Positions 18,870 to 28,366 of a DNA stretch of 64,000 nucleotides are shown in pieces. The notes below the pieces were generated by a model, which had not been told where the DNA came from, searched no databases, and was given only the letters and a program-made list of their open reading frames with translations. The translations under genes and the position numbers were made by a program. The stretch spans positions 5,270,001 to 5,334,000 of the forward strand of contig NZ_CP047318.1 of assembly GCF_009857135.1 (NCBI RefSeq). Direction: 5' to 3'. The DNA is from Streptomyces sp. HM190 (GTDB lineage Bacteria > Actinomycetota > Actinomycetes > Streptomycetales > Streptomycetaceae). Within the stretch, counting starts at the first letter, position 1; every line of letters begins with the position of its first letter.

Positions 18870-19763
18870 TCAGGCGCTGAGGGCCGTGCGCAGGGTGGTG
18901 GCCATCAGGTCGATGGCCTCCTTCCCGGCCTCCACCGGGCCGGTGTGCGTGAAGTAGTGGTCGACGCCCTCGAAGCAGCGGTGGGTGACCGGGACGCCCG
19001 CGGCTTCCAGGGCCTTGGCGTAGGCGTCGCCCTCGTCGCGCAGGCGGTCGTGCTCCGCGGTGATGACCAGCGCGGGCGGCAGCCCGGCCAGGTCGTCGGC
19101 CAGGCCGGGCGACACCAGCGGATGCGTCAGGTCGGCGGGGTCCGGGACGTAGGCGGCGGTGAAGATCCGCATGAGCCCCGGAGCGAGCAGGGGCTTGTCG
19201 ATGGGTGACCGCTTGGTGGCCGGGTCGGCGAGCTGGTCGAGCGGCGCCGAGTCGATGATCTGCAGGCGGGGCGTGAAGGTGCCGCGGTCGCGGGCCGTGC
19301 GACAGACCGCGGCGGTCAGGTTGCCCCCGGCGCTGTGCCCGCCCACGGCGAGCCGCGAGCCGTCCCAGTCGTGGGCGGCGCCGTTCCCGGCCACCCAGGC
19401 GGTGACGTCGTACGCCTGGACGACGGGTGCGGGGTAGGGGTGCTGCGGTGCGACGCCGTAGTCCACGTTGATCACCACGCAGCCCGCCGTGGCGGCTATG
19501 TAGCGGCACAGGTGGTCGTCCTGCTCGGGGCGGGCGACCACGAAACCGCCGCCGTGGAAGTTCACGTACACCGGGGCGGGTTGGGGGGTCGCCGCGGGCG
19601 GGCGGTAGACGGTGCAGATCACCGTCCCGGCGCCGGTCTCCACCTCGATGGTCTCCGTGCGCTTCGGGATGTCGGTGAAGCGCAGGTCCTCGTGCACGCG
19701 GCTCATCATCCGGCCGAAGAGCAACTGGACGCCTCTGGCCTGCATCTGTGACTTGAGTGGCAC
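18870..19763 (-). CDS. Alpha/beta hydrolase, hormone-sensitive-lipase family
   Basis: This 297-residue cytoplasmic esterase or lipase belongs to the HSL family. It has the oxyanion motif NFHGGGFVVARPEQD (about residue 70), the nucleophile elbow VGGHSAGGN, an acidic residue near VITAEHDRLRDEG, and the catalytic His in EGVDHYFTH. The substrate is unknown. It starts with GTG at 19763. It is convergent with the tsaD operon and divergent from the small gene at 19943. Confidence 0.85.
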   Translation of the reverse strand: MPLKSQMQARGVQLLFGRMMSRVHEDLRFTDIPKRTETIEVETGAGTVICTVYRPPAATPQPAPVYVNFHGGGFVVARPEQDDHLCRYIAATAGCVVINVDYGVAPQHPYPAPVVQAYDVTAWVAGNGAAHDWDGSRLAVGGHSAGGNLTAAVCRTARDRGTFTPRLQIIDSAPLDQLADPATKRSPIDKPLLAPGLMRIFTAAYVPDPADLTHPLVSPGLADDLAGLPPALVITAEHDRLRDEGDAYAKALEAAGVPVTHRCFEGVDHYFTHTGPVEAGKEAIDLMATTLRTALSA

Positions 19764-19942
19764 GGCGAGTCCCCATCACTGCAAAGTTAAACCATCAGGA
19801 TTCCTGATGATGAGGGCTCGTCGGTCGCGCACGCAAGAGGGGAGCGCGAGCGGATTGCCGCGACCCTGCGCGCGGGCAGTCAACCTTCCTCGCCGCACGG
19901 CGTCCTTCCCAGTGGCACGCTCAGGGAGATCCCCCCGGGCGT

Positions 19943-20233
19943 GTGGCCACCTCGATCGTCAAGGACGGTGCCGTGATGCTCGACCCCTCCCTCTGTCTGG
20001 ACGTCCCGAAGGGCTTCGACGACTCGGAGGAGGACAGCCAGGTGCACCCGATGGCCAGGAAACTCTTCCTCGGGACGAGCGCCGCGCAGGTCTTCTCCCG
20101 GGCGCAGACCTGGGTCGGCGAGCACGACGTTCGCGTCATCGACGTCTCGTGGGACCACCTCCACGGCGAGGACGAGCCGCTGTGCCTGAGCGTGTACTTC
20201 GTGTTCGAGCTGCCCGAGGAGGACGAGGACTGA
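19943..20233 (+). CDS. Hypothetical acidic protein (96 aa)
   Basis: This is an acidic 96-residue protein starting with GTG after an AGGGAGAT binding site. It has a globular alpha/beta look (AAQVFSRAQTWVGEHDVRVIDVSWDHLHG, then LCLSVYFVFELPEEDED) and a strongly acidic tail. No signal or membrane segment is seen and I do not recognise the family. It precedes the helix-turn-helix/DUF397 pair on the same strand by 76 bases. Confidence 0.6.
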   Translation: MATSIVKDGAVMLDPSLCLDVPKGFDDSEEDSQVHPMARKLFLGTSAAQVFSRAQTWVGEHDVRVIDVSWDHLHGEDEPLCLSVYFVFELPEEDED

Positions 20234-20309
20234 AGGCCGCCCGCGTACGGAGAGGAGAGTACGTGGCGTTCGATGGACAGTACGGTGAGCGTCCGGTCAC
20301 TCTGGGTTG

Positions 20310-21158
20310 ATGGTGCACGGTGTTGAGTGGGCGTCACCGGGGCCGGGTGGTGAGCCCGAGTCGTCGGACAGTATGAAGGCGTTCGGTGCGGTGGTGCAGG
20401 CGCTGCGGGAGCACGCCGGGTTGAGCCGGGAGGAGTTCGGGGCGCGCGTCCATCTGTCCAAGCACTCGGTCGCCTCCATTGAGTTGGGGCGCCGGTTGGC
20501 GGACCAGCGGTTCGTGGAGCTGGCGGAGGGGGCGACGGGGACGACGGGGGCGGTTCGGGGGGCGTTCCGGCACATGAGCCGACAGCCGGGGTTGGCGGCT
20601 TGGTTCAGGACGTGGGCGAGGCTGGAGCGGGAGGCGGTGTACCTCGCGACGTATGAGTGCCGCTTGGTGCCGGGGATGTTGCAGTCGGAGGGGTACGCAC
20701 GGGCGGTGTTCAGCAACAGCATTCCGCCGCTCTCGGACGAGCAGTTGGAAGCTCAGGTCGCTGCGCGGCTGGGGCGACAGAGCATGCTGCGAGAGCGGCC
20801 CAACACCTCGTTCAGCTTCGTCGTGGACGAGCACATCCTCCGGCGGCGGCTGGGCGACAGCGGGGTTTCGCGGGGACTTCTGGACCACATGCTCGCGTGC
20901 GCCCAACTCCGGAACGTGGAGATCCAGGTCATGCCCCTCGAATGCCAGGCGCACGCGGGGTTGGACGGTCCGCTGGCGCTGCTGGAGACCCCGGATGGGC
21001 GGCATCTCGCCTACGCGGAGGGGCAGGAGACCGGACGTCTCATTGCCGACGGAAAAGAGGCCGCCGTTCTGCACCGCCGGTATGCGACACTCCGCGCACA
21101 GGCCCTCAATCCGCTGGAATCCGTGGGCCTGTTGGAGCGGATCAGAGGAGCGTTATGA
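20310..21158 (+). CDS. XRE-family regulator with DUF5753 domain
   Basis: This is one of the very numerous streptomycete helix-turn-helix regulators that pair with a DUF397 gene. The N-terminal XRE domain (about residues 22-75: VVQALREHAGLSREEFGARV, HLSKHSVASIELGRR) is followed by DUF5753 (about 95-280: YLATYECRLVPGMLQSEGYA, FSFVVDEHILRRRLGD). The start is uncertain, since no clear ribosome binding site is visible; ATG 20310 is used and ATG 20373 is an alternative. It overlaps the DUF397 gene by ATGA, which implies coupled translation and probably a physical partnership. Confidence 0.85.
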   Translation: MVHGVEWASPGPGGEPESSDSMKAFGAVVQALREHAGLSREEFGARVHLSKHSVASIELGRRLADQRFVELAEGATGTTGAVRGAFRHMSRQPGLAAWFRTWARLEREAVYLATYECRLVPGMLQSEGYARAVFSNSIPPLSDEQLEAQVAARLGRQSMLRERPNTSFSFVVDEHILRRRLGDSGVSRGLLDHMLACAQLRNVEIQVMPLECQAHAGLDGPLALLETPDGRHLAYAEGQETGRLIADGKEAAVLHRRYATLRAQALNPLESVGLLERIRGAL

Positions 21159-21406
21159 GCATCACCGAACCGGCGTGGTTCAAGTCCAGCCACAGCACGG
21201 ATCAAGGTGACAGCTGCGTTGAAGTCGGCCTGGCCTGGCGCAAGTCCACGTACAGCGGCACTCAGGGCGACAACTGCATAGAGGTCGCCGCATCCCCCAG
21301 CACCATCCACGTCCGTGACTCCAAGGACACCACCCTCACCCCCCTCGGCCTCCACCCCTCCGCCTGGGCCGCCTTCGTTCCGTTCGCGGCGGCCCAGGCC
21401 GGCTGA
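21155..21406 (+). CDS. DUF397 protein with a duplicated motif
   Basis: This 83-residue partner of the upstream XRE regulator contains two DUF397-like units in tandem. The first (WFKSSHSTDQGDSCVEVGL) is shortened. The second (WRKSTYSGTQGDNCIEVAA then IHVRDSKD) is full. A tail of about 20 residues (GLHPSAWAAFVPFA) follows, as in other members. Proteins of this type are small cytoplasmic partners of the regulators; their biochemical action is not known. Confidence 0.82.
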   Translation: MSITEPAWFKSSHSTDQGDSCVEVGLAWRKSTYSGTQGDNCIEVAASPSTIHVRDSKDTTLTPLGLHPSAWAAFVPFAAAQAG

Positions 21407-21413
21407 GCGTGCG

Positions 21414-23735
21414 TCAGTCCACCGTCCGGACCTCCGTCTCGCAGTGCAGGCGGCGGTCCGGGCCCACCTCGCGCACGGGGCCCGTCAGTTCGACGCGCAC
21501 CCCGTGGCGTACGTCCGTGCTGGACGCGGCCAGACGGAGTTCCAGCGCACCCGGTTCCACCACGCGGCGTCCCGTGCGGTCGGCGAAGCACGACACGTCG
21601 GCGTGGAAGCGGAACCGCACCCGACGGGCCTCGCCGGGCGCCAACTCGACGCGCTGGTAGGCGATCAGGCGGATGTCGGGGCGGGTCACCGTGGCCACCG
21701 GGTCGTGGAGGTAGAGCTGCACGACCTCCGCGCCCGCGCGGTCCCCGGTGTTGCGGACGGTCACCGCGACGTCGTGCTCGCCGTCCGTGCCGATCTCCGG
21801 GACCGCGTCGCCCTCACCCCCGCCCTCGAAGTCGGTCCACTCGAACGTCGTGTACGAGAGGCCGTGCCCGAACGGGTACAGCGGGGTCGGGTCGATGTTG
21901 CTCGCCCCGCCGAACAGGCCCATCGGCGGCTGGAGATACGTCCACGGCTGGCCGCCGGGGCGGTTCGGGACGCTCACCGGGAGACGGCCGGAGGGGGCGA
22001 CGCGGCCCGACAGCACTCCCGCCACCGACGGGCCGCCCTCCTCCCCGGGGAAGAACGCCTGGACGGCGGCCGCGAGCCCGCCGTGCCAGCGGCCCAGCGC
22101 GTAGGGGCGGCCGGTGAGGAGGACGAGCACGACCGGCGTGCCCGTGGAGACCAGCGCGTCCAGCAGCTTCGCCTGGACGCCGGGCAGCCGGAGGTCCTCC
22201 GCGTCGCAGCCCTCGCCGGAGGTGCCCCGGCCGAACAGTCCCGCGCGGTCGCCGAGGACCGCCACACAGACGTCGGCCTCGGACGCGCGGGCGACCGCCT
22301 CCGGGAACCCGTCCGTGTCGTCGCCGTCGACCGCGCTGCCCGCGGCGTACGTGATCTTCGTGTCGGGGAGTTCCGTGCGCAGGGACTCCAGGACGGTCGG
22401 GATCTCGATGCCGAGGGCGGTGTCGGGGTGGGCGGGCAGGACGTGGGAGGGGAAGGAGTAGCAGCCCAGCATGGCCAGGGGGTCGTCGGCGCGGGGGCCG
22501 ACGACGGCGATCCTGAGGTCCGGGGCGAGCGGCAGGACGGCGTCGCGGTTGTCCAGCAGCACCACCGACTCCTCGGCCAGGCGGCGCGCCAGGTCGCGGT
22601 TGCGGGGCGGGTCGAGGTCGACCGACGCGGTGGCGGGCTCGGGGGACCAGTCCTCGTCCAGCAGGCCCAGTTCGCACTTCTGGAGCAGGACCCGGCGGGC
22701 GGCCAGGTCCACCAGGGACTCGGGGATCTCGCCCGCCTTCACGGCCTCGACCAGGGGCTCGCCGTAGCAGCGCAGGCTCGGCAGCTCCACGTCGATCCCG
22801 GCGGCCAGCGCGGCGTGCGCGGCCTCCGCGCGGCTGCCCGCCACCCGGTGGTTGGTCTCCAGGAAGCCGATGCCGAAGTAGTCGGAGACGACCGTGCCGG
22901 TGAAGCCCCAGTCGCCGCGGAGGAGGTCCGTGAGCAGGGCCCGGTCGGCCGACACGGGAATGCCGTCGGTCTCCGTGTACGCCGCCATCACCGAGCGGGC
23001 GCCGCCCTCCCGCAGCGCCATCTCGAACGGCGGCAGGACCACGTCCGCGAACTCGCGGACGCCCGCGCGTACGGGCGCGTGGTTGCGGGCGCCCACGGAC
23101 GCCGCGTACCCGGCGAAGTGCTTCAGCGTGGCGACGATCCCGGTGGACTCGAGGCCCCGGACGTATGCCGAGCCGATCGTGCCCACCAGGTACGGGTCCT
23201 CGCCCACGGTCTCCTCCACCCGCCCCCAGCGCGGGTCGCGGACGACGTCGAGGACGGGCGACAGGCCCTGGTGGACGCCGACCGACGCCATGTCCCGGCC
23301 GATGCACCGGGCCATCTCCTCGACCAGGGACGGGTCGAAGGTCGCGCCCCAGGCGAGGGGCACCGGGTAGGCGGTCGCGCGCCAGCTCGTGAAGCCGGCC
23401 AGGCACTCCTCGTGGGCGACGGCCGGGATGCCGAAACGGTTCGCGGCCATGATGCGCCGCTGGAAGCGGGCCAGGACCCGGGCGCCCTCCTCGGGGTCGA
23501 GGGGGGCCGTGCCGAAGACCCGGGTGAGCTGGCCGAGACCTCGGGTGATCAGCTCGTCGAAGTCGAACGCCTCCGTCATGCCCGCCTCGTCGGGGGCGAT
23601 GTCCTCGCCGTTCGAGTCGTTCTTCACCCAGACGCTGTACAACTGCGCGGTCTTCTCTTCGAGAGTCATCCGGGACAGCAGGTCCTCGACCCGCTCGGCG
23701 GCGGGCAGGGCGCGGTCACGCCAAGGGGTGGTCAT
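21414..23735 (-). CDS. bxlA: GH3 beta-xylosidase/beta-glucosidase
   Basis: This is a 773-residue glycoside hydrolase family 3 enzyme without a signal peptide, so it acts on imported oligosaccharides. It shows DPRWGRVEETVGEDPYL, the KHFAGYAASVGARN substrate loop, and the nucleophile Asp in VVSDYFGIG (about residue 285). The second alpha/beta domain has SEGCDAEDL-like loops, and a C-terminal fibronectin-III-like domain follows. Position at the end of the importer operon matches bxlA of the Streptomyces bxlEFG-bxlA locus, so beta-xylosidase is the best guess; glucosidase activity is possible. Confidence 0.88.
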   Translation of the reverse strand: MTTPWRDRALPAAERVEDLLSRMTLEEKTAQLYSVWVKNDSNGEDIAPDEAGMTEAFDFDELITRGLGQLTRVFGTAPLDPEEGARVLARFQRRIMAANRFGIPAVAHEECLAGFTSWRATAYPVPLAWGATFDPSLVEEMARCIGRDMASVGVHQGLSPVLDVVRDPRWGRVEETVGEDPYLVGTIGSAYVRGLESTGIVATLKHFAGYAASVGARNHAPVRAGVREFADVVLPPFEMALREGGARSVMAAYTETDGIPVSADRALLTDLLRGDWGFTGTVVSDYFGIGFLETNHRVAGSRAEAAHAALAAGIDVELPSLRCYGEPLVEAVKAGEIPESLVDLAARRVLLQKCELGLLDEDWSPEPATASVDLDPPRNRDLARRLAEESVVLLDNRDAVLPLAPDLRIAVVGPRADDPLAMLGCYSFPSHVLPAHPDTALGIEIPTVLESLRTELPDTKITYAAGSAVDGDDTDGFPEAVARASEADVCVAVLGDRAGLFGRGTSGEGCDAEDLRLPGVQAKLLDALVSTGTPVVLVLLTGRPYALGRWHGGLAAAVQAFFPGEEGGPSVAGVLSGRVAPSGRLPVSVPNRPGGQPWTYLQPPMGLFGGASNIDPTPLYPFGHGLSYTTFEWTDFEGGGEGDAVPEIGTDGEHDVAVTVRNTGDRAGAEVVQLYLHDPVATVTRPDIRLIAYQRVELAPGEARRVRFRFHADVSCFADRTGRRVVEPGALELRLAASSTDVRHGVRVELTGPVREVGPDRRLHCETEVRTVD

Positions 23736-23836
23736 GAAACTCCTGTCGGTGGTGGTGAGTTTCAGGGGTGCGGAAAGGGTCCGGGGGAGCGGGAGCGCTC
23801 ACGGACGCGGAAGGGGCTCGGGGCTGGTGGGCGCGC

Positions 23837-24742
23837 TCACTTGCCGCCCACGCCCATCAGTCCGCCCACCAGGGCCCGTCGCGCCACCAGGTAGACGGCG
23901 AAGATCGGGATGCCGGAGAGGACGACCGAGGCGAGCACGGCGGGGATGTTGACGCCGAACTGGCTGACGAAGTTGAAGAGACCGAGGGTCAGGACCCGCG
24001 GCCCGTCGGACTGGGTGAAGATCAGCGGGAACAGGAAGCCGTTCCACGCCTGGAGCGCAGAGTAGATCACCACCGTGCTGATACCGCCCTTGGCCAGCGG
24101 GATCGTCAGCTGGAAGAGCATCCGCGCGGGTGAGGCGCCGTCCAGGGCCATCGCCTCGTACAGGTCCTCCGAGACGTCCCGCAGGCTGCCGACCAGCACG
24201 AGCACGGACACCGGCATCGCGAAGGCCGCCGTCGGGAGGATCACCGCGAGGAGGGTGTCGTACAGGTCGAGCTTCGCGATCAGCAGGTACAGCGGGACGA
24301 CGACCGCCTGGGCCGGGATCGCCACACCGAGCAGGAACAGCCGGAACGCGGCGTTCGACCAGCGGTCGCGGGTGCGGACGGCCACGTACGCGAGCGGGAC
24401 GGACAGGGCGAGGACGATGCCGACGACCGCCACGGCGACGATCACCGTGTTGGTCAGCAGATGACCGAAGCCGCTGTTCAGGACGGTGTTGTAGTTGTCG
24501 AGCGTCGGGTCCGTGGGCGGTTTGAGCGGGTTGCCCGTCAGTGCCTTGTCCGCGCTCGTGAGGGAGGCCGACACCATCGCGTAGATCGGGACGAGGACGA
24601 CGATCAGCCAGAGGAAGGCGCCGAGGCCCGCGACCGGGTTGGCCCGCCGCGTCCAGTGGCGCCGCAGGCGGGGCGCCGCCGGCGGCTGCCCGCCGTCCGG
24701 CCGCCGGGTCCCCGCGGGGCGCGCCAACGTGTCGTGTGACAT
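23837..24742 (-). CDS. bxlG: ABC sugar transporter permease, MalG type
   Basis: This is the inner-membrane permease subunit of a carbohydrate ABC importer, 301 residues with six predicted membrane segments, the first at about 33-55 (LGAFLWLIVVLVPIYAMVS). The cytoplasmic EAA loop EAMALDGASPARMLFQLTIP couples to the ATPase. No ATPase gene is nearby, as usual for streptomycete CUT1 importers that share a common MsiK-type ATPase. It lies 4 bases after the other permease gene and 101 bases before bxlA. Confidence 0.88.
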   Translation of the reverse strand: MSHDTLARPAGTRRPDGGQPPAAPRLRRHWTRRANPVAGLGAFLWLIVVLVPIYAMVSASLTSADKALTGNPLKPPTDPTLDNYNTVLNSGFGHLLTNTVIVAVAVVGIVLALSVPLAYVAVRTRDRWSNAAFRLFLLGVAIPAQAVVVPLYLLIAKLDLYDTLLAVILPTAAFAMPVSVLVLVGSLRDVSEDLYEAMALDGASPARMLFQLTIPLAKGGISTVVIYSALQAWNGFLFPLIFTQSDGPRVLTLGLFNFVSQFGVNIPAVLASVVLSGIPIFAVYLVARRALVGGLMGVGGK

Positions 24743-24746
24743 GGCG

Positions 24747-25649
24747 TCACATCCCTTCGCGGGTGCTGCGCATGGAGCCGAACCCGGTCAGCCGCACGAG
24801 GACCAGCGACAGGCCCGTCGCGGCGACGACCAGGAACGTCGCGATGGCGCTCGCGTAGCCGAAGTCGTACTGCTTGAAGCCCGCCTCGTACATCAGGTAC
24901 GGCAGGATCGCGGTGTCCGTGCCCGGACCGCCCTTGGTGAGGATCAGGACCGTCTCGAAGTACGTGAGCGAACCGACGACGATCAGGACCGTGGACGTGG
25001 TGATCGTGTGCCGCAGCTGCGGCAGCGTGATCGAGAAGAACTGCCGGTAGCGGCCCGCGCCGTCGATCGCGGCCGCCTGGTAGAGGACCTCGGGGATCTG
25101 CCGGGCCCCGCCCTGGTAGATCAGCGTGTGGAACGGCATGAACTGCCAGCCGCCGACGAAGACGATCGCGAGGAACGCGCCGCTCTGCGAGCCCAGGGTG
25201 TCCGCCTGGATGATGCCGAAGTTCGGGTCGAGCAGCGCGTAGAACAGGATCGCGATGGCCGTGGACGACAGCAGGAACGGCACGAAGAAGATCGCGGACA
25301 GCACCGCCCGGTTGCGCTGGCGGCCCGCCGCCCACACCCCGAGCAGCAGGGCCACGACCGTCTGGAACGCCCAGCTGGCCGCGGTCAGCACGACCGTCAG
25401 CGTCAGCGACTGGGTGAGGCGGGGGTCGTCGAGCAGCTTCGTCCAGTTGTCGAGGCCCACCGGCCGGGGGTCGCCCAGGCCGTCCCAGCTGGTGAAGGAC
25501 AGATAGAGCGCGAGCCCCATCGGCACGACGGCGAAGAAGGTGAAGAAGAGCACGGCGGGCAGGGCCCAGACGGCGTGCGGGCGCCCCACCCGCGACGCCT
25601 TCCGGGACCCCCGCCCGACCGTGCGGGTCTTCTGGACCGTCGAGGTCAC
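24747..25649 (-). CDS. bxlF: ABC sugar transporter permease, MalF type
   Basis: This is the partner permease, 300 residues and six membrane segments (first near 30-50, VWALPAVLFFTFFAVVPMG). The EAA loop is QAAAIDGAGRYRQFFSITLP. The GTG start overlaps the stop of the binding-protein gene (GTGA), so translation is coupled. Together with the MalG-type subunit and the lipoprotein it forms a CUT1 importer, by gene order probably for xylobiose and longer xylo-oligosaccharides. Confidence 0.88.
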   Translation of the reverse strand: MTSTVQKTRTVGRGSRKASRVGRPHAVWALPAVLFFTFFAVVPMGLALYLSFTSWDGLGDPRPVGLDNWTKLLDDPRLTQSLTLTVVLTAASWAFQTVVALLLGVWAAGRQRNRAVLSAIFFVPFLLSSTAIAILFYALLDPNFGIIQADTLGSQSGAFLAIVFVGGWQFMPFHTLIYQGGARQIPEVLYQAAAIDGAGRYRQFFSITLPQLRHTITTSTVLIVVGSLTYFETVLILTKGGPGTDTAILPYLMYEAGFKQYDFGYASAIATFLVVAATGLSLVLVRLTGFGSMRSTREGM

Positions 25650-26980
25650 TTCAGCCCCTTGCAGGCCGTCACGAACTCGCTCGGCGACGACTTCCCCGCG
25701 AACAGCTTGCCTATCTCCGTGTGCATCTTGGTGCCCAGCGCGTCACCGAGCGCCTGGTCCCAGGAGAGCGTGAACGCGGGCGCCTTCTCCACCAGGTCGT
25801 ACTGGAACGCGGCGTACTCGGGGTTCGGCGCGGACGCCAGCAGCTTCTTCGCGTTCGAGGTGGTCGGGACGTCACCGTTGGCGACCAGGTCCCTGGCGTA
25901 CGCCTCCGACGCGCACTCCTTCAGGAAGCCGATCGCCAGGTCCTTGTTCTTCGTACGGGCGTTGATCGACCAGTAGTTGGTGGGGTTGCCGACGACGTTG
26001 CGGACGTCGCCCGTGCCGCCCTCGACGGTCGGGAAAGCGGCCCAGCCCAGGTTGCTCTTGGCGAAGTCCGGGAACTTGCCGAGCTGCGTGGAGTACTCCC
26101 AGGAACCCATCAGGTGCATGGCCGCCTTGCCCTTGGCGAAGACCGCCGGGGCGCCGCCGTTGACGTACGACACCGAGGTGAACTTGGAGCCGAAGGCACC
26201 GTCGTCCACGAGCTGCCTGACCAGTTCGGCGGCCTTGAGGACGGCCGGGTCGCCCCAGCCCTCGGAGTCGCCGTCCTGGATGCGCTTGAAGACCTCGGGG
26301 CCGCCGATGCGGTCGACGAGGTACTCCAGCCACATCAGGTTGGGCCAGAGGTCGGAGCCGCCCAGCGCGAACGGGGTGATCTTCGCCTTCTTCAGCTTGG
26401 CGTTGATGTCGAGGAGCTGGTCCCAGGTGGTGGGCGGCTGGAGCTTGTGCTCGGTGAAGACGGACTTGTTGTAGAAGAGGATCACCGGCTGCATGCCGCG
26501 CATCGGGATGCCGTAGTGGCGGCCCTTGAGGTCGCCCGCGGCCAGCACGGACGGCAGGAAGCCGCTCTTGAGGACCGGGTCGTCCGCGATGATGTCGGTG
26601 AGGTCGACGAGCTTGCCGGCCTCCTCGTACGTCCTGATGGAGCCGCCGCCCCAGTTGAAGAACACGTCGGGGGCGCTCGGGGAGCCCATGGCCGTGCGGA
26701 GCTTGGGGGAGTAGTCGGAGCCGGGGACCTTCTGGAGCTTGATCGTGCCGCCGGCCTTCTTGGCGGCGGCCGACTTGTTGTAGCGGTCGACGGCGGCCTG
26801 CTGGACCTTCACCGCGTCGTCGCCGTACACGAACGCGGTGACCGTCTTGCCGTCGCCGGCCCCGGAGCTGCCGGAGCCGCAGGCCGTGAGGCCCGCGCCG
26901 AGTCCCGCGGTGGCCAGGGAGGCGGTACCGGCGCCGAGGAACCAGCGCCTGCTGAACGTCCGCCCTCTGTTCGACTCCAT
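25646..26980 (-). CDS. bxlE: Extracellular sugar-binding lipoprotein of ABC importer
   Basis: This is the solute receptor of the importer, 444 residues. The N-terminus combines a twin-arginine motif (SRRWFLGAG) with a lipobox ending LTAC, so it is probably exported folded and then lipid-anchored. The mature part is a type 1 extracellular solute-binding protein (NKSVFTEHKLQPPTTWDQLL, AAMHLMGSWEYSTQLGKF). ATG 26980 is placed 9 bases after GAGAGG; an upstream TTG at 26986 is too close. An operator-like palindrome lies 16 bases upstream. Confidence 0.9.
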   Translation of the reverse strand: MESNRGRTFSRRWFLGAGTASLATAGLGAGLTACGSGSSGAGDGKTVTAFVYGDDAVKVQQAAVDRYNKSAAAKKAGGTIKLQKVPGSDYSPKLRTAMGSPSAPDVFFNWGGGSIRTYEEAGKLVDLTDIIADDPVLKSGFLPSVLAAGDLKGRHYGIPMRGMQPVILFYNKSVFTEHKLQPPTTWDQLLDINAKLKKAKITPFALGGSDLWPNLMWLEYLVDRIGGPEVFKRIQDGDSEGWGDPAVLKAAELVRQLVDDGAFGSKFTSVSYVNGGAPAVFAKGKAAMHLMGSWEYSTQLGKFPDFAKSNLGWAAFPTVEGGTGDVRNVVGNPTNYWSINARTKNKDLAIGFLKECASEAYARDLVANGDVPTTSNAKKLLASAPNPEYAAFQYDLVEKAPAFTLSWDQALGDALGTKMHTEIGKLFAGKSSPSEFVTACKGLK

Positions 26981-26996
26981 GGACAAGCACCTCTCA

Positions 26997-27007
26997 CGAA
27001 CGTTTCG
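26997..27007. promoter_or_regulatory. LacI-type operator candidate before bxlE
   Basis: CGAACGTTTCG matches the CGAAA-N-TTTCG palindrome known in front of actinomycete xylanase genes, with one mismatch. It lies next to the ribosome binding site of bxlE, as the perfect site at 28367 does for the xylanase gene. A looser CGAA-AGGG-TTCG (27149-27160) and GTTCCGGGAAC (27128-27138) occur nearer the repressor gene. Confidence 0.6.
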
Positions 27008-27192
27008 GATGTATCGGCCGTGCGGTTGTGCGGGGGTGGTGCGCGATGGTGCGCTTGCGTCGCGCGTCGGTGGTGCGCGGTGATGCGGCAGTGCAGCAGT
27101 GCGAATGTTTCGTGTGTCGCTTCGAATGTTCCGGGAACGTATGGCCGTCGAAAGGGTTCGTCAAGAGGTCGCGCAGGGATACGATCCGGCCC

Positions 27193-28254
27193 ATGAACTC
27201 CGCGAAGCCAGAGGAAACCCAGACAAGAGCGCGCGTGTCGCAGTCCACGCAGACCGCGACGCTCGCCGAGATCGCCCGTCAGGCCGGCGTCTCCGCTCCG
27301 ACTGTTTCGAAGGTGCTCAACGGCCGTGCGGATGTCGCCCCCGCCACCCGCACCCGGGTCGAGGGACTCCTGCGCGAGTACGGCTACCGGCGTCGGCGGG
27401 CCGAGGCGACCCGGTCCCCGCTCATCGACCTCGTCTTCCACGAGCTGGAGAGCGCCTGGGCCATGGAGGTCATCCGGGGCGTCGAGAACGTCGCCCGCGA
27501 GGAGGGCCTGAGCGTCGTGCTCTCCGAGAGCGCGGGCCGGCTCACCCCCGGCCGGACCTGGGCCGACCAGGTCGCCGCCCGCCGCCCGCACGGCGTCGTC
27601 CTCGTCCTGTCCGGTCTCGACGAGTCCCAGCGCGCCCTGCTGACCAGCCGCTCCATCCCGTTCGTGGTGATGGACCCGGCGGGTGACCCCGGCGCCGACG
27701 TGCCGTCGATCGGCGCCACCAACTGGCAGGGCGGACTGGCCGCCACCCGCCACCTCGTCGAGCTGGGCCACCGCCGGATCGGCGCGATCACCGGGCCCTC
27801 CCGGATGATCTGCAGCCGGGCCCGCGTGGACGGCTACCGGGCCGCGCTGGAGACCGCCGAGCTGCCCGTCGACCCGGGGCTGATCCGGGCCGGGGACTTC
27901 CACCACGAGACGGGCTACCGGCTGGGCCTGGAGCTGCTGCGCCGCCCCGACCGGCCCACCGCCGTCTTCGCCGGGAACGACCTCCAGGCGCTCGGCCTGT
28001 ACGAGGCCGCCCGCGAGCTGGGGCTGCGCATCCCGGAGGACCTGAGCGTGGTCGGGTTCGACGACCTGCCGGTGGCCCGCTGGGTGGGGCCGCCGCTGAC
28101 GACCGTGCGGCAGCCGCTGATGGAGATGGCGGAGGCGGCGGCCCGGCTGGTGCTGGACCTCGGGCGGCAGGACGGCGTCTCGTCGGCGACCCGGGTGGAG
28201 CTGGCCACGAGCCTGGTCGTGCGCAGCAGTACGGCGGCACCGCCGGAGGCGTAG
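27193..28254 (+). CDS. bxlR: LacI-family repressor of the xylan locus
   Basis: This 353-residue LacI/GalR regulator is divergent from the importer operon. The N-terminal helix-turn-helix reads ATLAEIARQAGVSAPTVSKVL with the NGRADVAPATR hinge region. A periplasmic-binding-protein-like effector domain follows, ending with the typical DLSVVGFDDLPVARWVGPPL. I chose ATG 27193 because earlier in-frame codons are low-GC and unlike the family. By position it should repress bxlEFGA and the downstream xylanase and release them on binding a xylo-oligosaccharide. Confidence 0.85.
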   Translation: MNSAKPEETQTRARVSQSTQTATLAEIARQAGVSAPTVSKVLNGRADVAPATRTRVEGLLREYGYRRRRAEATRSPLIDLVFHELESAWAMEVIRGVENVAREEGLSVVLSESAGRLTPGRTWADQVAARRPHGVVLVLSGLDESQRALLTSRSIPFVVMDPAGDPGADVPSIGATNWQGGLAATRHLVELGHRRIGAITGPSRMICSRARVDGYRAALETAELPVDPGLIRAGDFHHETGYRLGLELLRRPDRPTAVFAGNDLQALGLYEAARELGLRIPEDLSVVGFDDLPVARWVGPPLTTVRQPLMEMAEAAARLVLDLGRQDGVSSATRVELATSLVVRSSTAAPPEA

Positions 28255-28366
28255 GGGGCGCCGGTCGCCTCCGGGTGCCGCATGGACGGGTGTTCCGCGT
28301 GTTCCGTGCGTATTGACGTGGGTTCCGGGCGCCCCCACACTGCACGGCAGTCAATCGGATGCACGA

